Positions 33,131 to 42,112 of a stretch of DNA of 64,000 bases are shown here, in pieces. The stretch is from Candidatus Gastranaerophilales bacterium. GTDB taxonomy: Bacteria; Cyanobacteriota; Vampirovibrionia; Gastranaerophilales; Gastranaerophilaceae. The stretch spans positions 1 to 64,000 of the forward strand of contig CALVEC010000009.1 of NCBI GenBank assembly GCA_944326475.1, given 5' to 3'. Made by a program: the position numbers and the translations under genes. Under the pieces are notes generated by a model. The model searched no databases and was not told the DNA's origin. It was given only the letters and a program-made list of their open reading frames with translations. Every line of letters starts with the position of its first letter. Position 1 is the stretch's first letter.

Positions 33131-34726
33131 CTATACTTGTTCTTCATTCTCAGTCATTTTGATGGGCAATGTTATGGTAAATTTTGTACCTTTTCCTTCT
33201 TCTGATGAAATAGTGATGTTACCCTTATGATTTTTTATAACTTTGTAACTTATTGCCATACCGAGACCGGTGCCCTGACCGACGGGTTTTGTTGTAAAGA
33301 ACGGATCAAATACCTTGTCGGCAACTTTTTGATCCATACCGCATCCGTTATCTTCAAATTCTAACTGTACATGATTGCCTTCATTTTTAATTCTTATCCA
33401 GACGTCGCCTTTTTCTTTTATAGCAAAGGCTGCATTGTCAAGAATATTCATAAATACCTGATTCAACTGACCGCCGTATCCTTCTATATTGGGAAGATTG
33501 TCTGCATATTCTTTATGTACGGTAATTTTGTTTTTAAATTTATTATGCAGTATATTCAGTGTTGTATCAATTTCCCGCGGCAGATCTACACTGTTAATTA
33601 CAGCTTCTTCAAGTCTTGAGAAGTTTTTCAAATCGAGAATAATATTTTTTGTCCTTTCCGTACCTTCCTGGCAGCTTCTGATTAAGTCAGGGAGGTCGCT
33701 TTTCAAGAACTCATAATCAATATTTTCTTTTAATGCTTCTACCTTTTGTTTGTGTTCGGGAGTCAAATCGCCTTCAAATTCACCGAACTTGTCTATAATC
33801 TCGATTAAATCTTTTGAATAGTTATTAAGGTGAATAAGGTTGCCGTATATAAAGTTGACGGGGTTGTTAATTTCGTGGGTAATACCCGCAACCAGCTCAC
33901 CGAGAGATTTCATCTTTTCACTGTGAACCATCATTGCCTGAGTATTTTTAAGCTCGGTGTATGCTTGTTCCAGTTCCGAAGTTCTTTCTTTTACAAGTTG
34001 TTCCATTGACTGATAAAGCTTTTCCAAAGAAGCAGCCATTTCGTTGTATGATTCGATAAGTCTGTTAATTTCTAAATAATTTGTGGCTTCGAGACGGTGA
34101 GAGAAGTCGCCTTTTGCTTTTTTCAAACTTAGAATAAGGGTATTTATCGGTTTTATGAGGATGTTGGCGATAAGGTTAGCAAGGAAGAATCCGATGAATA
34201 TAAAGATAACGACCATTGCGCCCATATTTTCCATTAATATGTCTAAATATATTTTTACAACAGGTTCTGAATAAAAACCTACACGGATAAGTTTTGTGCC
34301 GTCAACCGTTGCCGCAGTGACATAATATACGGTTGTTGCGTTTTTTCTGCTGGTTTTGTCCACTATTTTTTGTTCAATAGGTTTTGTGACAACAGCTTGT
34401 TCATTGGATTCATACAAAACATTGTGGGTTGCTTTATCTGTTATTCTCAAGTTTGCAATTAAATTGGTATTTATCATACTTTGAGTAACTTTTTTTATCT
34501 GGTTATAGTCTCCGCGTTCCAGATAATCGCCCATCAATTGCATAACTATTGCAGAAACAGCCGTATTTACATTTTTTGAATCGCTTGTGTATACCTTTGA
34601 AAAGTTATTCATAAAATTAATTGAATAACTGGCAAGAAACAGCACAATTATCGCAATTAACAAACTTGTCAATATAGCGAATTGTGAACTCAGTCTTGTT
34701 TGAAAATTTTTAAAAAATTTGAACAT
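33131..34726 (-). CDS. Membrane sensor histidine kinase
   Basis: The 531-residue kinase has an N-terminal membrane helix (~13-33). A ~120-residue periplasmic loop and a second helix (~160-190) follow, then HAMP (~190-240), a coiled linker, and a dimerisation/phospho-acceptor domain with H284 in LVAGITHEINNPVNF. The ATP-binding domain has the N-box FMNILDNAAFAIKE and the G1/G2 boxes EFEDNGCGMDQ and GTGLGMAISYKVI. It precedes the REC-HD-GYP gene by 11 bp, its likely phosphorylation target. The short periplasmic domain resembles no known ligand-binding domain to me. Confidence 0.93.
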   Translation of the reverse strand: MFKFFKNFQTRLSSQFAILTSLLIAIIVLFLASYSINFMNNFSKVYTSDSKNVNTAVSAIVMQLMGDYLERGDYNQIKKVTQSMINTNLIANLRITDKATHNVLYESNEQAVVTKPIEQKIVDKTSRKNATTVYYVTAATVDGTKLIRVGFYSEPVVKIYLDILMENMGAMVVIFIFIGFFLANLIANILIKPINTLILSLKKAKGDFSHRLEATNYLEINRLIESYNEMAASLEKLYQSMEQLVKERTSELEQAYTELKNTQAMMVHSEKMKSLGELVAGITHEINNPVNFIYGNLIHLNNYSKDLIEIIDKFGEFEGDLTPEHKQKVEALKENIDYEFLKSDLPDLIRSCQEGTERTKNIILDLKNFSRLEEAVINSVDLPREIDTTLNILHNKFKNKITVHKEYADNLPNIEGYGGQLNQVFMNILDNAAFAIKEKGDVWIRIKNEGNHVQLEFEDNGCGMDQKVADKVFDPFFTTKPVGQGTGLGMAISYKVIKNHKGNITISSEEGKGTKFTITLPIKMTENEEQV

Positions 34727-34736
34727 TCTGTTATCC

Positions 34737-34988
34737 TCATCGTTTTTTGTTCTTTAACATACTATTAAGTGACCGCTTTTTTCTGGGTAAATCAAAAATT
34801 TTTCCTATTTGAAAGCCGAGATATCCGACAACAATAGCTGCCGGTATTATTATGCTTAAGCCATGCAAGAGCAAATCCAAATCAAATACGGTTGAACGGG
34901 CAAAAATAAGCGCACCGCAAACAAATGCCGTCAAACTCGCCATCATTCCGCAAAATTTCTTTGAATATGTTATACCTGACTTAATCAT
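34737..34988 (-). CDS. Two-helix membrane protein of unknown function
   Basis: The 83-residue protein has two membrane helices (~12-29 FCGMMASLTAFVCGALIFA, and ~43-62 LSIIIPAAIVVGYLGFQIG) and a strongly basic tail (PRKKRSLNSMLKNKKR). It starts 1 bp after the PilZ gene's stop and is followed by the histidine kinase after 10 bp, so it belongs to the flhA operon. Size and topology would suit a small accessory protein of the export apparatus or of the kinase, but nothing in the sequence decides this. Confidence 0.65.
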   Translation of the reverse strand: MIKSGITYSKKFCGMMASLTAFVCGALIFARSTVFDLDLLLHGLSIIIPAAIVVGYLGFQIGKIFDLPRKKRSLNSMLKNKKR

Positions 34989-34989
34989 A

Positions 34990-35583
34990 CTATTTGTTTA
35001 CATTCTCTGTCTCTTTTTTGAAACAATATTGGACAATTGCAATCTTGTCTATATTTTTAAGCGCAATAAATTTTCCGGAAAGGATAGTTTTGCCTTTCTT
35101 TTCCACTGTGACTCTAATCGGGTGGAAAAATGCGGAAATCTCAATCTTCCCGTCAAGTGAAAATTTGATTTCATAATCGCATTTCGGTTCTATATCTTCG
35201 TAACAGAATAGTTTCATACCTCCTGCACTTATATCGGAACAGTCGCAGGTATAAACCTTTTCGCCTGATTTTAATTTCACCTGATTTGTAAAAGGAACCC
35301 TTGTATGTTCACGACGCTGTATTACTTCGTGAGCTTCCGGCATTTTTATTGTTACGATGTTATCCCCGACTGTTTCAATTTTTGATTTGAAATACATCAT
35401 TCCGTCATCAACTACCGTAAACAGTTCAACTTCTCCGTTCTCTTTGTAATACTTCATATCCGCGGTCGGGATTTCTACGTCAAAAAAAGATTTGTCTGTA
35501 TACAATACAGTACAAGACGCCGCTCCTTTTACGTTCTGCGGTATTATATTAAACTTCTGATTCTTTTTTACTGTCTTTTTCAT
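34990..35583 (-). CDS. PilZ-domain protein (YcgR-like)
   Basis: About 197 residues. The C-terminal PilZ domain has the c-di-GMP-binding motif RREHTRVPF followed by DCSDISAGGMKL (RxxxR ... D/NxSxxG). The N-terminal half looks like the PilZN/YcgR-N beta-barrel. Proteins of this type slow or steer flagellar motors in response to c-di-GMP. An in-frame ATG at 35619 directly abuts the flhA stop codon. The inner ATG at 35583 has AAGGA eight bases upstream and is preferred. flhA upstream and an HD-GYP gene downstream support a role in flagellar control. Confidence 0.88.
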   Translation of the reverse strand: MKKTVKKNQKFNIIPQNVKGAASCTVLYTDKSFFDVEIPTADMKYYKENGEVELFTVVDDGMMYFKSKIETVGDNIVTIKMPEAHEVIQRREHTRVPFTNQVKLKSGEKVYTCDCSDISAGGMKLFCYEDIEPKCDYEIKFSLDGKIEISAFFHPIRVTVEKKGKTILSGKFIALKNIDKIAIVQYCFKKETENVNK

Positions 35584-35619
35584 TGCTTCTATCCTTGAAT
35601 TACTTGTTGATACTGTCAT

Positions 35620-37731
35620 CTAGACTTTCATTGTTTCCACCCGGACAACACCTATTGATTTTGCTTTTACATTGTTGCTAATTTCATTATACGACATAAC
35701 CGCGATTTGTGGATACGTTCTTTCGATGAGTCTTCTGAAAGGCATTCTTATCGGGGACGAACAGAGGATTACCGGCTGGTTTCCGGAAGAAGAAATCGCT
35801 CTTTCAAGCTCGCTGTTTAGATTGTCGAGCATCTTTCTTGTAAAGTCAGGGTCTAATGTCAGACTTGTGCCGTCAGGGCTTAATCCCTGGGCTATTACAT
35901 TTTCAACATCCGGTGCAAGCGTTACTGCCAAAAGCTCTCCTGTATCTGCAAGATTTTGTTTGCAAATACTTCTTGCAAGAGCCTGTCTTACCTGTTCTGT
36001 CAGGTAGTCCGGATTTTTGCTGACACGTGATTGCAGGCTTATAACCTCTAATATCGTTCTCAAATCTCTTACCGAAACTCTTTCTTTAAGAAGGTTTTGA
36101 ACAATAAGCTGAACTTCGCTTACGGAAATATCTTTCATAAGGTCATTGACATATTCTTCGGACACTTCTTTTTTGAGATTGTCTATTAACTGCTGTATAT
36201 CGGCGCGGCTGACGATTTCAGCCGCATTTTTCTTAATGACCTCAGTTAAGTGTGTTGAAATAACGGCTGACGGGCTTACAACCGTGTAGCCGTATGTCTC
36301 TACAACTTCTTTATCTTTTTCTTCAATCCAGATGGCAGGAAGCCCGAAAGCCGGTTCTACTGCACTTATACCATTGATATTCAGGTCATTATCAGAACCC
36401 GATGCATTCATTGCAAGACTTCTGTCCGGATAGACTTCACCGTTTTCAATAGGCACGCCTTTAAGTTTTATTTGATACGAGTTTGGCGGAAGCTGTAAAT
36501 TGTCGCGTACTCTGATGGAGGGAAGAACAATACCTAAATCTAAAGCTGTTTGACGCCTTATTTGAGCTATTCTTTCCAGCAAATCCCCGCCTTGTTCCGC
36601 ATCCAGAAGCGGAACAAGTCTGTATCCTATCTCTATTTCTATAGTTTCTACGTTTAAAAGCTCCATAACGCTTTCTTTCGTAGCTTTTTTCCTTTTCTTT
36701 TTGATTTTTCCTTCGTTAATTTGTTCCTCGTCAGCTTTTTGTGCTTCTACTGCGGCTGCGGCTTCTTCTTTTTTCTTTTTATTTGTTTTGCTGTATGCAA
36801 ATCCGGCGAGAGTCAGCGATATGATGATAAAAGGCAGAGTCGGCATGCCGGGAACAATACCGAGACAGAAAAGCAGCACAGAAACAATTGCAAGTACTGT
36901 CGGATTTGAAAACATTTCACGTTTGATATCGTCGCTCAGTGAATCATCCTGACCGCTTGCCCTGCTGACGATTAAACCGGTTGCAAAAGAGATGAGCAGC
37001 GCCGGAAGCTGGGAAACAAGACCGTCACCTACTGTTAATATTGTAAATGTGCTCAGTGCGGTCATTATGTCCATTTTGAGCTGCCAGACGCCTATAACAA
37101 TACCGGCAAAAATGTTTACGACAGTGATAATAATACCTGCTGTTGCATCGCCTTTTACAAATTTTGAAGCACCGTCCATGGTACCGTAAAAATCAGCTTC
37201 TCTTTCCAGTTTACGTCTTCTTGCCTTTGCCTGTTCTTCATTAATCAGTCCGGAGTTTAAGTCCGCGTCTATACTTAATTGTTTACCGGGCATGCTGTCC
37301 AACGTAAACCTTGCGGATACTTCCGCAACCCTTGTCGCACCGCCTGTGATAACCATGAAGTTAATCAGGACAAGGATAATAAAGATAATGAATCCGACTA
37401 CGTAGTTGCCGCCTACAACGAATTGCCCGAAAGAATGGATAACTTCACCGGCAGAGCCGTAAAGCAGGATAAGTCTTGTTGAGCTTACGTTTAAGCCGAG
37501 TCTGAATATTGTCGAAACGAGAAGGATTATCGGGAAAGAAGAATATTCCAACGGTTCTTTAATAAACAGACAAACAAGCAGTATGATAACAGCAAGAGAT
37601 ATATTAAGGGTCAAGAGTATGTCCAGCAGCATTGGCGGCAAAGGTATAATCATCATGGTTACAATGATGACAAGACCTATTGCCATTATAATATCGTTAT
37701 TTCTTAGTATAGTTGATAAGCTTATCTGCAT
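35620..37731 (-). CDS. flhA: Flagellar biosynthesis protein FlhA
   Basis: The 703-residue export-gate protein of the flagellar type III system has full-length family size. The N-terminal half has about eight membrane helices (MAIGLVIIVTMMIIPLPPMLLD, ITGGATRVAEVSARFTLDSMPGKQLSIDADL with the FHIPEP signature, and EADFYGTMDGASKFVKGDA). After a Lys/Glu-rich linker (~310-350) comes the cytoplasmic ring domain that binds chaperone-substrate complexes. It heads a seven-gene minus-strand operon and is preceded by a structured ~140-bp intergenic element. flhB, fliP, fliQ and fliR are not in the window. Confidence 0.97.
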   Translation of the reverse strand: MQISLSTILRNNDIIMAIGLVIIVTMMIIPLPPMLLDILLTLNISLAVIILLVCLFIKEPLEYSSFPIILLVSTIFRLGLNVSSTRLILLYGSAGEVIHSFGQFVVGGNYVVGFIIFIILVLINFMVITGGATRVAEVSARFTLDSMPGKQLSIDADLNSGLINEEQAKARRRKLEREADFYGTMDGASKFVKGDATAGIIITVVNIFAGIVIGVWQLKMDIMTALSTFTILTVGDGLVSQLPALLISFATGLIVSRASGQDDSLSDDIKREMFSNPTVLAIVSVLLFCLGIVPGMPTLPFIIISLTLAGFAYSKTNKKKKEEAAAAVEAQKADEEQINEGKIKKKRKKATKESVMELLNVETIEIEIGYRLVPLLDAEQGGDLLERIAQIRRQTALDLGIVLPSIRVRDNLQLPPNSYQIKLKGVPIENGEVYPDRSLAMNASGSDNDLNINGISAVEPAFGLPAIWIEEKDKEVVETYGYTVVSPSAVISTHLTEVIKKNAAEIVSRADIQQLIDNLKKEVSEEYVNDLMKDISVSEVQLIVQNLLKERVSVRDLRTILEVISLQSRVSKNPDYLTEQVRQALARSICKQNLADTGELLAVTLAPDVENVIAQGLSPDGTSLTLDPDFTRKMLDNLNSELERAISSSGNQPVILCSSPIRMPFRRLIERTYPQIAVMSYNEISNNVKAKSIGVVRVETMKV

Positions 37732-37832
37732 GTGGTGTTATTTTTTATACTCTTTCCCAATATAAATATTACCTTATAAACAGATATTTTACGAATACTT
37801 AATCAAACTTTAGAAATTTTCATATAGTCAAC

Positions 37833-37970
37833 TGACCCCGATAACCAAGTACATGGGGTCACCCTCTCAGAAACAATACTTAATTGTTTCTTCGGCAGAG
37901 TGCAAAATGCCGGACAAGGTGACTCCCGCACTTAGTGTACCACTTTTGCAAGCGAGGTCACTCTCAGACA
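37833..37970 (-). ncRNA. Structured intergenic element upstream of flhA, candidate RNA or repeat
   Basis: This stretch is more GC-rich than its surroundings and folds extensively. TGACCCC (37833-37839) pairs with GGGGTCA (37855-37861). GAAACAAT (37870-37877) pairs with ATTGTTTC (37883-37890). CGGCA (37893-37897) pairs with TGCCG (37908-37912). GTCACC (37858-37863) pairs with GGTGAC (37918-37923), closing a two-hairpin junction. GTGAC (37919-37923) can pair instead with GTCAC (37957-37961), and hairpin 1 competes for 37858-37861, so at least two folds are mutually exclusive. The phrase GGTCAC-(C)-TCTCAGA occurs twice, ~100 bp apart. Strand and function are unknown: a switch-like flhA leader is possible, as is a dispersed palindromic repeat. 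Confidence 0.45.
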
Positions 37971-37971
37971 G

Positions 37972-38370
37972 TTATTCTGATATTGCTCTGTTAATATTTT
38001 CCGTCAGTTGATTCAGGAAAGATCCCTTTTTGTCAACAATATCATTCCCTGATTTTAGTAAAGTAAGCTGGTCTCCTGAAAATTTGTCCTCAAAAACAAA
38101 TTTTCTTTCGAGTTTTTTATTGTTTTCAACATGCGAACGTACAAAAATTGTTTTTGCTTTTACTTTTATCAGGTCTTCACCGATTTCAAGTATTTCCGCA
38201 AGTTTTCTCAAAATAGGTTTGTCATATATTTCAATAGAAATTTTTTGTGTTTCTTTAAACGGGGATGAGACAATTCCTTTATCGATTTGTCTGCAAAGTT
38301 CCGTTTGAAATTTTTTGCTCCCTACAGTTATAAGATTATTTTTGTTTCGTATCATATCAAATCTAATCAT
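37972..38370 (-). CDS. Small protein of unknown function
   Basis: The 132-residue protein has mixed alpha/beta character (KKISIEIYDKPILRKLAEILEIGEDLIKVKAKTIFVRSHV), with no membrane helix or signal peptide. The KFSGDQLTLL segment near residue 95 resembles RFSGEQIKLI in the preceding gene (38398-38784), so the two may share a domain. It sits between murE and flhA on the same strand, but the structured element separates it from flhA. The function is unknown. Confidence 0.6.
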   Translation of the reverse strand: MIRFDMIRNKNNLITVGSKKFQTELCRQIDKGIVSSPFKETQKISIEIYDKPILRKLAEILEIGEDLIKVKAKTIFVRSHVENNKKLERKFVFEDKFSGDQLTLLKSGNDIVDKKGSFLNQLTENINRAISE

Positions 38371-38397
38371 GAAAAAACCTTTCTTAACTTAACTATT

Positions 38398-38784
38398 TTA
38401 TTTTTTTATAAATAATCCTTTCGAGCCGACTGGTAATACAACAGTAAAACCGAAAATATTTTTCTTTACTTCGTATCCGAATGGCAAAATACAAGTGCCT
38501 GTACGAATATTCATCCAGTTTTTCACTATTTTATATCCGCCAAAGAGTTTTGGAATAAATTTAGCGCTGAGAGGCAGCTCCCCTTTTTCGTTTATCAATT
38601 TAATTTGTTCCCCGCTGAATCTTCCTGTTAAAAGCTGCCAATTACTTATTTCAAGTTTATTCTCCGCTCCTGCGTTTTTTATTTCAGGTTCCGTTTGTTT
38701 TTCCGGCGCCTTGGGAGCTTCAATATCGTTGAGCATACTGTCTAAAGTATCTTCAACATCAAATTCCGATATTCCTAAAACCAT
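38398..38784 (-). CDS. Small protein of unknown function
   Basis: The 128-residue protein has an acidic N-terminus (FDVEDTLDSMLNDIEAP) and a disordered Pro/Glu/Lys linker (~22-42). The C-terminal domain is probably all-beta (WQLLTGRFSGEQIKLINEKGELPLSAKF, TCILPFGYEVKKNIFGFTVVLP). It is 27 bp upstream of the next small gene, to which it is weakly similar, and 42 bp downstream of murE. No family is recognised. Confidence 0.6.
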   Translation of the reverse strand: MVLGISEFDVEDTLDSMLNDIEAPKAPEKQTEPEIKNAGAENKLEISNWQLLTGRFSGEQIKLINEKGELPLSAKFIPKLFGGYKIVKNWMNIRTGTCILPFGYEVKKNIFGFTVVLPVGSKGLFIKK

Positions 38785-38826
38785 TTTTACCTGCTCTTAT
38801 GTCTGTTTATAATGTGATAACAACTT

Positions 38827-40284
38827 TTAGCAAAAGACTTTTCTTGCTTCTTCTCTGTCGTCAAAGTGTATAGTTTTGTCTTTTAAAATCTGGTAGTCTT
38901 CATGACCTTTGCCGGCTAAAACGACTACGTCTCCGTCTTTTGCTATATTTTTCAGCATTGAAATCGCCGTTCTTCTGTCCGGTTCAACGTATATTCTCTG
39001 GGTATTTACGGATTTTATACCGGCAAGGATGTCTGAAATAATAAGCTGCGGATCTTCACTGCGGGGGTTGTCTGATGTGACAACTACTATATCTGCTAAT
39101 TCATCCGCAATTTTGCCCATTTTGGGACGTTTTGTTGCATCTCTGTCACCTCCGCAGCCAAAAAGACATATAAGATTGTTTTCTTTGGGTGTTAATTCTT
39201 TCGCTGCTTTTAATACATTTTGAAGCCCGTCAGGCGTATGTGCATAATCCACAATCACAAGCGGCTGTTTATTAACAATTTCAAAACGTCCGTCTACGCT
39301 TTTGGTTTCTTCAAGCGCCTTAACGCAGGTGTTTTCATCTATACCTGCCGCAATTCCTGCCGTCAACGCAGCAAGTGCATTGTAAACACTGAACATCCCG
39401 TTCATCTGAAGGTTAACAGCTCTTTTTTTGCCGTGAATGATGCAGTCAAATTTTGCACCGTGTATTGAAAACTCAATATTTTCCGCTGTTACATCCGCGT
39501 TTTTCTTTATTCCGTAAGTATACGTTTTCACACCTTCAGGAACGGCTGCGATAAACTTTTGCGCATATTCATCATCATTATTTATTATGGCAAAACAGCC
39601 GGGTTGAAGATTTTTAAACAATATTGCTTTTGCTTCAAAATAATTGTTCATAGTAATGTGATAATCAAGGTGGTCTTGCGTAAGGTTTGTAAATACGGCA
39701 CCGTCAAAGAAACATCCTCCGACTCTGTTTTGTTCAAGCGCGTGCGAGCTTACTTCCATTGCAACACAATCAATTTTTTCCCCTAGCATTTTTTTTAAGG
39801 TCTTTTGCAGTTCGGGAGCTTGCGGGGTTGTGTGTTTTGCATCGTGGTAGGAGTCTTTTCCGGACATTTTGTACCCTAGTGTTCCGATGATTGCACATTT
39901 TTTGCCGGCATCTTCTATAATCCTTTGTATAAGATGGGTGACTGTAGTTTTGCCGTTTGTTCCGGTTACGCCGATTAATTTTAAATTTTTTGACGGATAT
40001 TCATAAAATGCCGACGCGACATCTGCAATCCGGTGTCTTGTTGATTCTACAATAATTTGCGGGGCATCTATATCAAGTTCTTTCTCTGTTAAAAATGCGG
40101 CAGCACCGTTGTCAAAAGCCATTTTTGCATAATCATGCCCGTCTGAATACTCGCCCTTTAGGCATACAAACAGGTTGCCTTTTTCTACGGTCTTTGAGTT
40201 GTAAGATATTCCTGTTATTTCAACGTCATTAAAATTTAATAACTGTTTATATTTTGTATTTTCTATAATTTTTGAAAGTTTCAT
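38827..40284 (-). CDS. murE: UDP-MurNAc-L-Ala-D-Glu:meso-diaminopimelate ligase
   Basis: The 485-residue Mur ligase adds the third residue of the peptidoglycan stem peptide in the cytoplasm. It has the ATP loop GVTGTNGKTTVTHLIQRI (~108-126), the MEVSSHALEQNRV and VFTNLTQDHLDYH motifs, and VDYAHTPDGL. The substrate-choice motif DNPR (VVTSDNPRSEDP) selects meso-DAP rather than lysine, which fits a Gram-negative wall. The order ftsI-murE (21 bp apart) is that of the classical dcw cluster, although the rest of that cluster is not here. Confidence 0.97.
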   Translation of the reverse strand: MKLSKIIENTKYKQLLNFNDVEITGISYNSKTVEKGNLFVCLKGEYSDGHDYAKMAFDNGAAAFLTEKELDIDAPQIIVESTRHRIADVASAFYEYPSKNLKLIGVTGTNGKTTVTHLIQRIIEDAGKKCAIIGTLGYKMSGKDSYHDAKHTTPQAPELQKTLKKMLGEKIDCVAMEVSSHALEQNRVGGCFFDGAVFTNLTQDHLDYHITMNNYFEAKAILFKNLQPGCFAIINNDDEYAQKFIAAVPEGVKTYTYGIKKNADVTAENIEFSIHGAKFDCIIHGKKRAVNLQMNGMFSVYNALAALTAGIAAGIDENTCVKALEETKSVDGRFEIVNKQPLVIVDYAHTPDGLQNVLKAAKELTPKENNLICLFGCGGDRDATKRPKMGKIADELADIVVVTSDNPRSEDPQLIISDILAGIKSVNTQRIYVEPDRRTAISMLKNIAKDGDVVVLAGKGHEDYQILKDKTIHFDDREEARKVFC

Positions 40285-40305
40285 AGTTATACCTCTATTA
40301 TTATA

Positions 40306-42045
40306 TTAATCTAATTTAATTGGTTTGTTGCCTTTTGTTTTGTCGGGAACAATGTTCATTATTCTGGCAATTTGCAGTGCCACTTCTCTAAAGACCGGTG
40401 CGGCAACAGTACTTCCCCACAATGCACCTTTTGATGGTGAGTCTATTACTACATAAATAAGAACCTCAGGGTTTGTAGCCGGGAAAAATCCGATGATAGA
40501 CGTTACAAGTTTTGAAGAATAACCTTTGCCGCCTCTTACTACCTTCCTTGCTGTACCTGTTTTTGCGGCAACTGTATAATCTTCAAGGTTTACAGGTGAT
40601 TTAGAACGTCCGATACTTCCTGCCAGCAGTTTTGTCACCGTGTGTGCTGTCTGCGGTGTTAAAACCTGTTCTTGTTTTACTTTTTCCGGTAATAATTCAG
40701 GAGGGTATTTTATTACATGCGGTGTAACTTTGATACCGTTATTAGCAATGGCTGAAATAGCTGAAGCAAGTTGAATTGCTGTTACGGAAACGCCATAGCC
40801 GTATCCTATTGAGGCATGAGTCGATTTGTACCAGTCTTTATAATTTGTAATAAGCCCTCTTGATTCTCCCGGCAGATCAATGCCTGTTCGTTCTCCTATG
40901 CCGAATTTTTTCAGCATGTTGTAATGTTCTTGTTTTGTCATCATTAATGCTACTTTTGCACTGCCTACGTTGCTGGAGTGTTCAAACAGATAGTATAAAT
41001 CAATGGCGCCCGGGAATGGATGTACGTCATAATCATAATTTTTTATTACCCACTTATCTATTTCAAGCTTGCCCGAGTCAAGAATTTTTGAGTTTTCTTT
41101 AATTCGTCCTGTTTCAAGAGCTGAGGCTACAGTTAAAACCTTAAAGGTTGAGCCGGGTTCAAATACGTCAGTCAGAGTCCAGTTTGTAAGCTGGGTGAGA
41201 GTGGCTTTTTTGTAGTTGTTTGGATTGTACGAAGGCTGTACTGCATATCCTAAAATTTCTCCGTTTTTAGGATTCATTACAATTATTGTGCCTTGAACTG
41301 CTCCTTTTTCTTTCAAAACTTTTGACAGTTCCGTCTCACAGACATGCTGGATGGCTGAATCAATTGTTAATGTAATTGATTTACCCCTTAAAGGAGATGT
41401 TGTCGCTGCCGGGTCTGTTGAGACTTCATATATAATATCTCCGTCGGGCGTTTTTTCAAAGTCTACATTTTGTTCTACCTGCTCCAGAATATCTTTTGCT
41501 GTCAATTCAACACCTGCCGCAACATCGGCATCAGGGTTGTAATATCCAAGAATATGGGCAGCCATTGTACCTTGGGGGTAAACTCTTTCATTTTTTTTAG
41601 GGAAACTAATTTCTCTCAGTCCGAGTTTACTGATTTTTTTTGCAGTATCACGGGAAACATTTTTTTTGAGAATAATCACAGGCTCATCTTTTGCCAGTTG
41701 CTTTGCGAGTTTGCCTTTGTTAAGTTCGAGAATCGGCGCAAGTATGGCAGCAAGTTCATTGGGGGTGTGGTCATAGTATTCAGTGTGTGCATATACATCG
41801 TAAGAAGTTTTGTCCGATGCAAGCTTTATTCCGTTTCTGTCGTAAATAGAACCTCTCATAACAAAGGTTTTGGCGGTACGCTGTTTCTTTGCCTGGTTAC
41901 GGTATGTCTTAATATCAACAACCATTAACAAAAACAGATACACCACAATTACAAAGCCTACAAAATAGCACAGGCATTGCCACAGTATAAGTTTTTTATC
42001 AAATTCCTTAAATTTCTCTTTTTCGCTGTGATAACTTCTCCCCAT
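40306..42045 (-). CDS. ftsI: Penicillin-binding protein 2/3, division transpeptidase FtsI-like
   Basis: The 579-residue class B PBP crosslinks septal peptidoglycan. A short cytoplasmic head and one membrane helix (~24-45) lead to the pedestal domain (TFVMRGSIYDRNGIKLASDKTSYDVY). The transpeptidase domain has SxxK (S299 in EPGSTFKVL), SxN (SSN in YLFEHSSNVGSAK) and KTG (AAKTGTARKV). No PASTA domain follows. The start is fixed by the normal head length. It is directly upstream of murE, as in dcw clusters. Confidence 0.95.
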   Translation of the reverse strand: MGRSYHSEKEKFKEFDKKLILWQCLCYFVGFVIVVYLFLLMVVDIKTYRNQAKKQRTAKTFVMRGSIYDRNGIKLASDKTSYDVYAHTEYYDHTPNELAAILAPILELNKGKLAKQLAKDEPVIILKKNVSRDTAKKISKLGLREISFPKKNERVYPQGTMAAHILGYYNPDADVAAGVELTAKDILEQVEQNVDFEKTPDGDIIYEVSTDPAATTSPLRGKSITLTIDSAIQHVCETELSKVLKEKGAVQGTIIVMNPKNGEILGYAVQPSYNPNNYKKATLTQLTNWTLTDVFEPGSTFKVLTVASALETGRIKENSKILDSGKLEIDKWVIKNYDYDVHPFPGAIDLYYLFEHSSNVGSAKVALMMTKQEHYNMLKKFGIGERTGIDLPGESRGLITNYKDWYKSTHASIGYGYGVSVTAIQLASAISAIANNGIKVTPHVIKYPPELLPEKVKQEQVLTPQTAHTVTKLLAGSIGRSKSPVNLEDYTVAAKTGTARKVVRGGKGYSSKLVTSIIGFFPATNPEVLIYVVIDSPSKGALWGSTVAAPVFREVALQIARIMNIVPDKTKGNKPIKLD

Positions 42046-42112
42046 TCCTTAATCATAGCACAATAAAAAAGAGTTGGACGATTAATTTATGTAAAATTTT
42101 TCACATAAAAAA

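Noticed and set aside
37833-37970. c-di-GMP-I (GEMM) or TPP riboswitch
   Set aside because: CTGAGAGGGTGACC on the minus strand recalls TPP CUGAGA, and the downstream operon suggests c-di-GMP. The remaining consensus elements of both classes are absent, so no named class is assigned.
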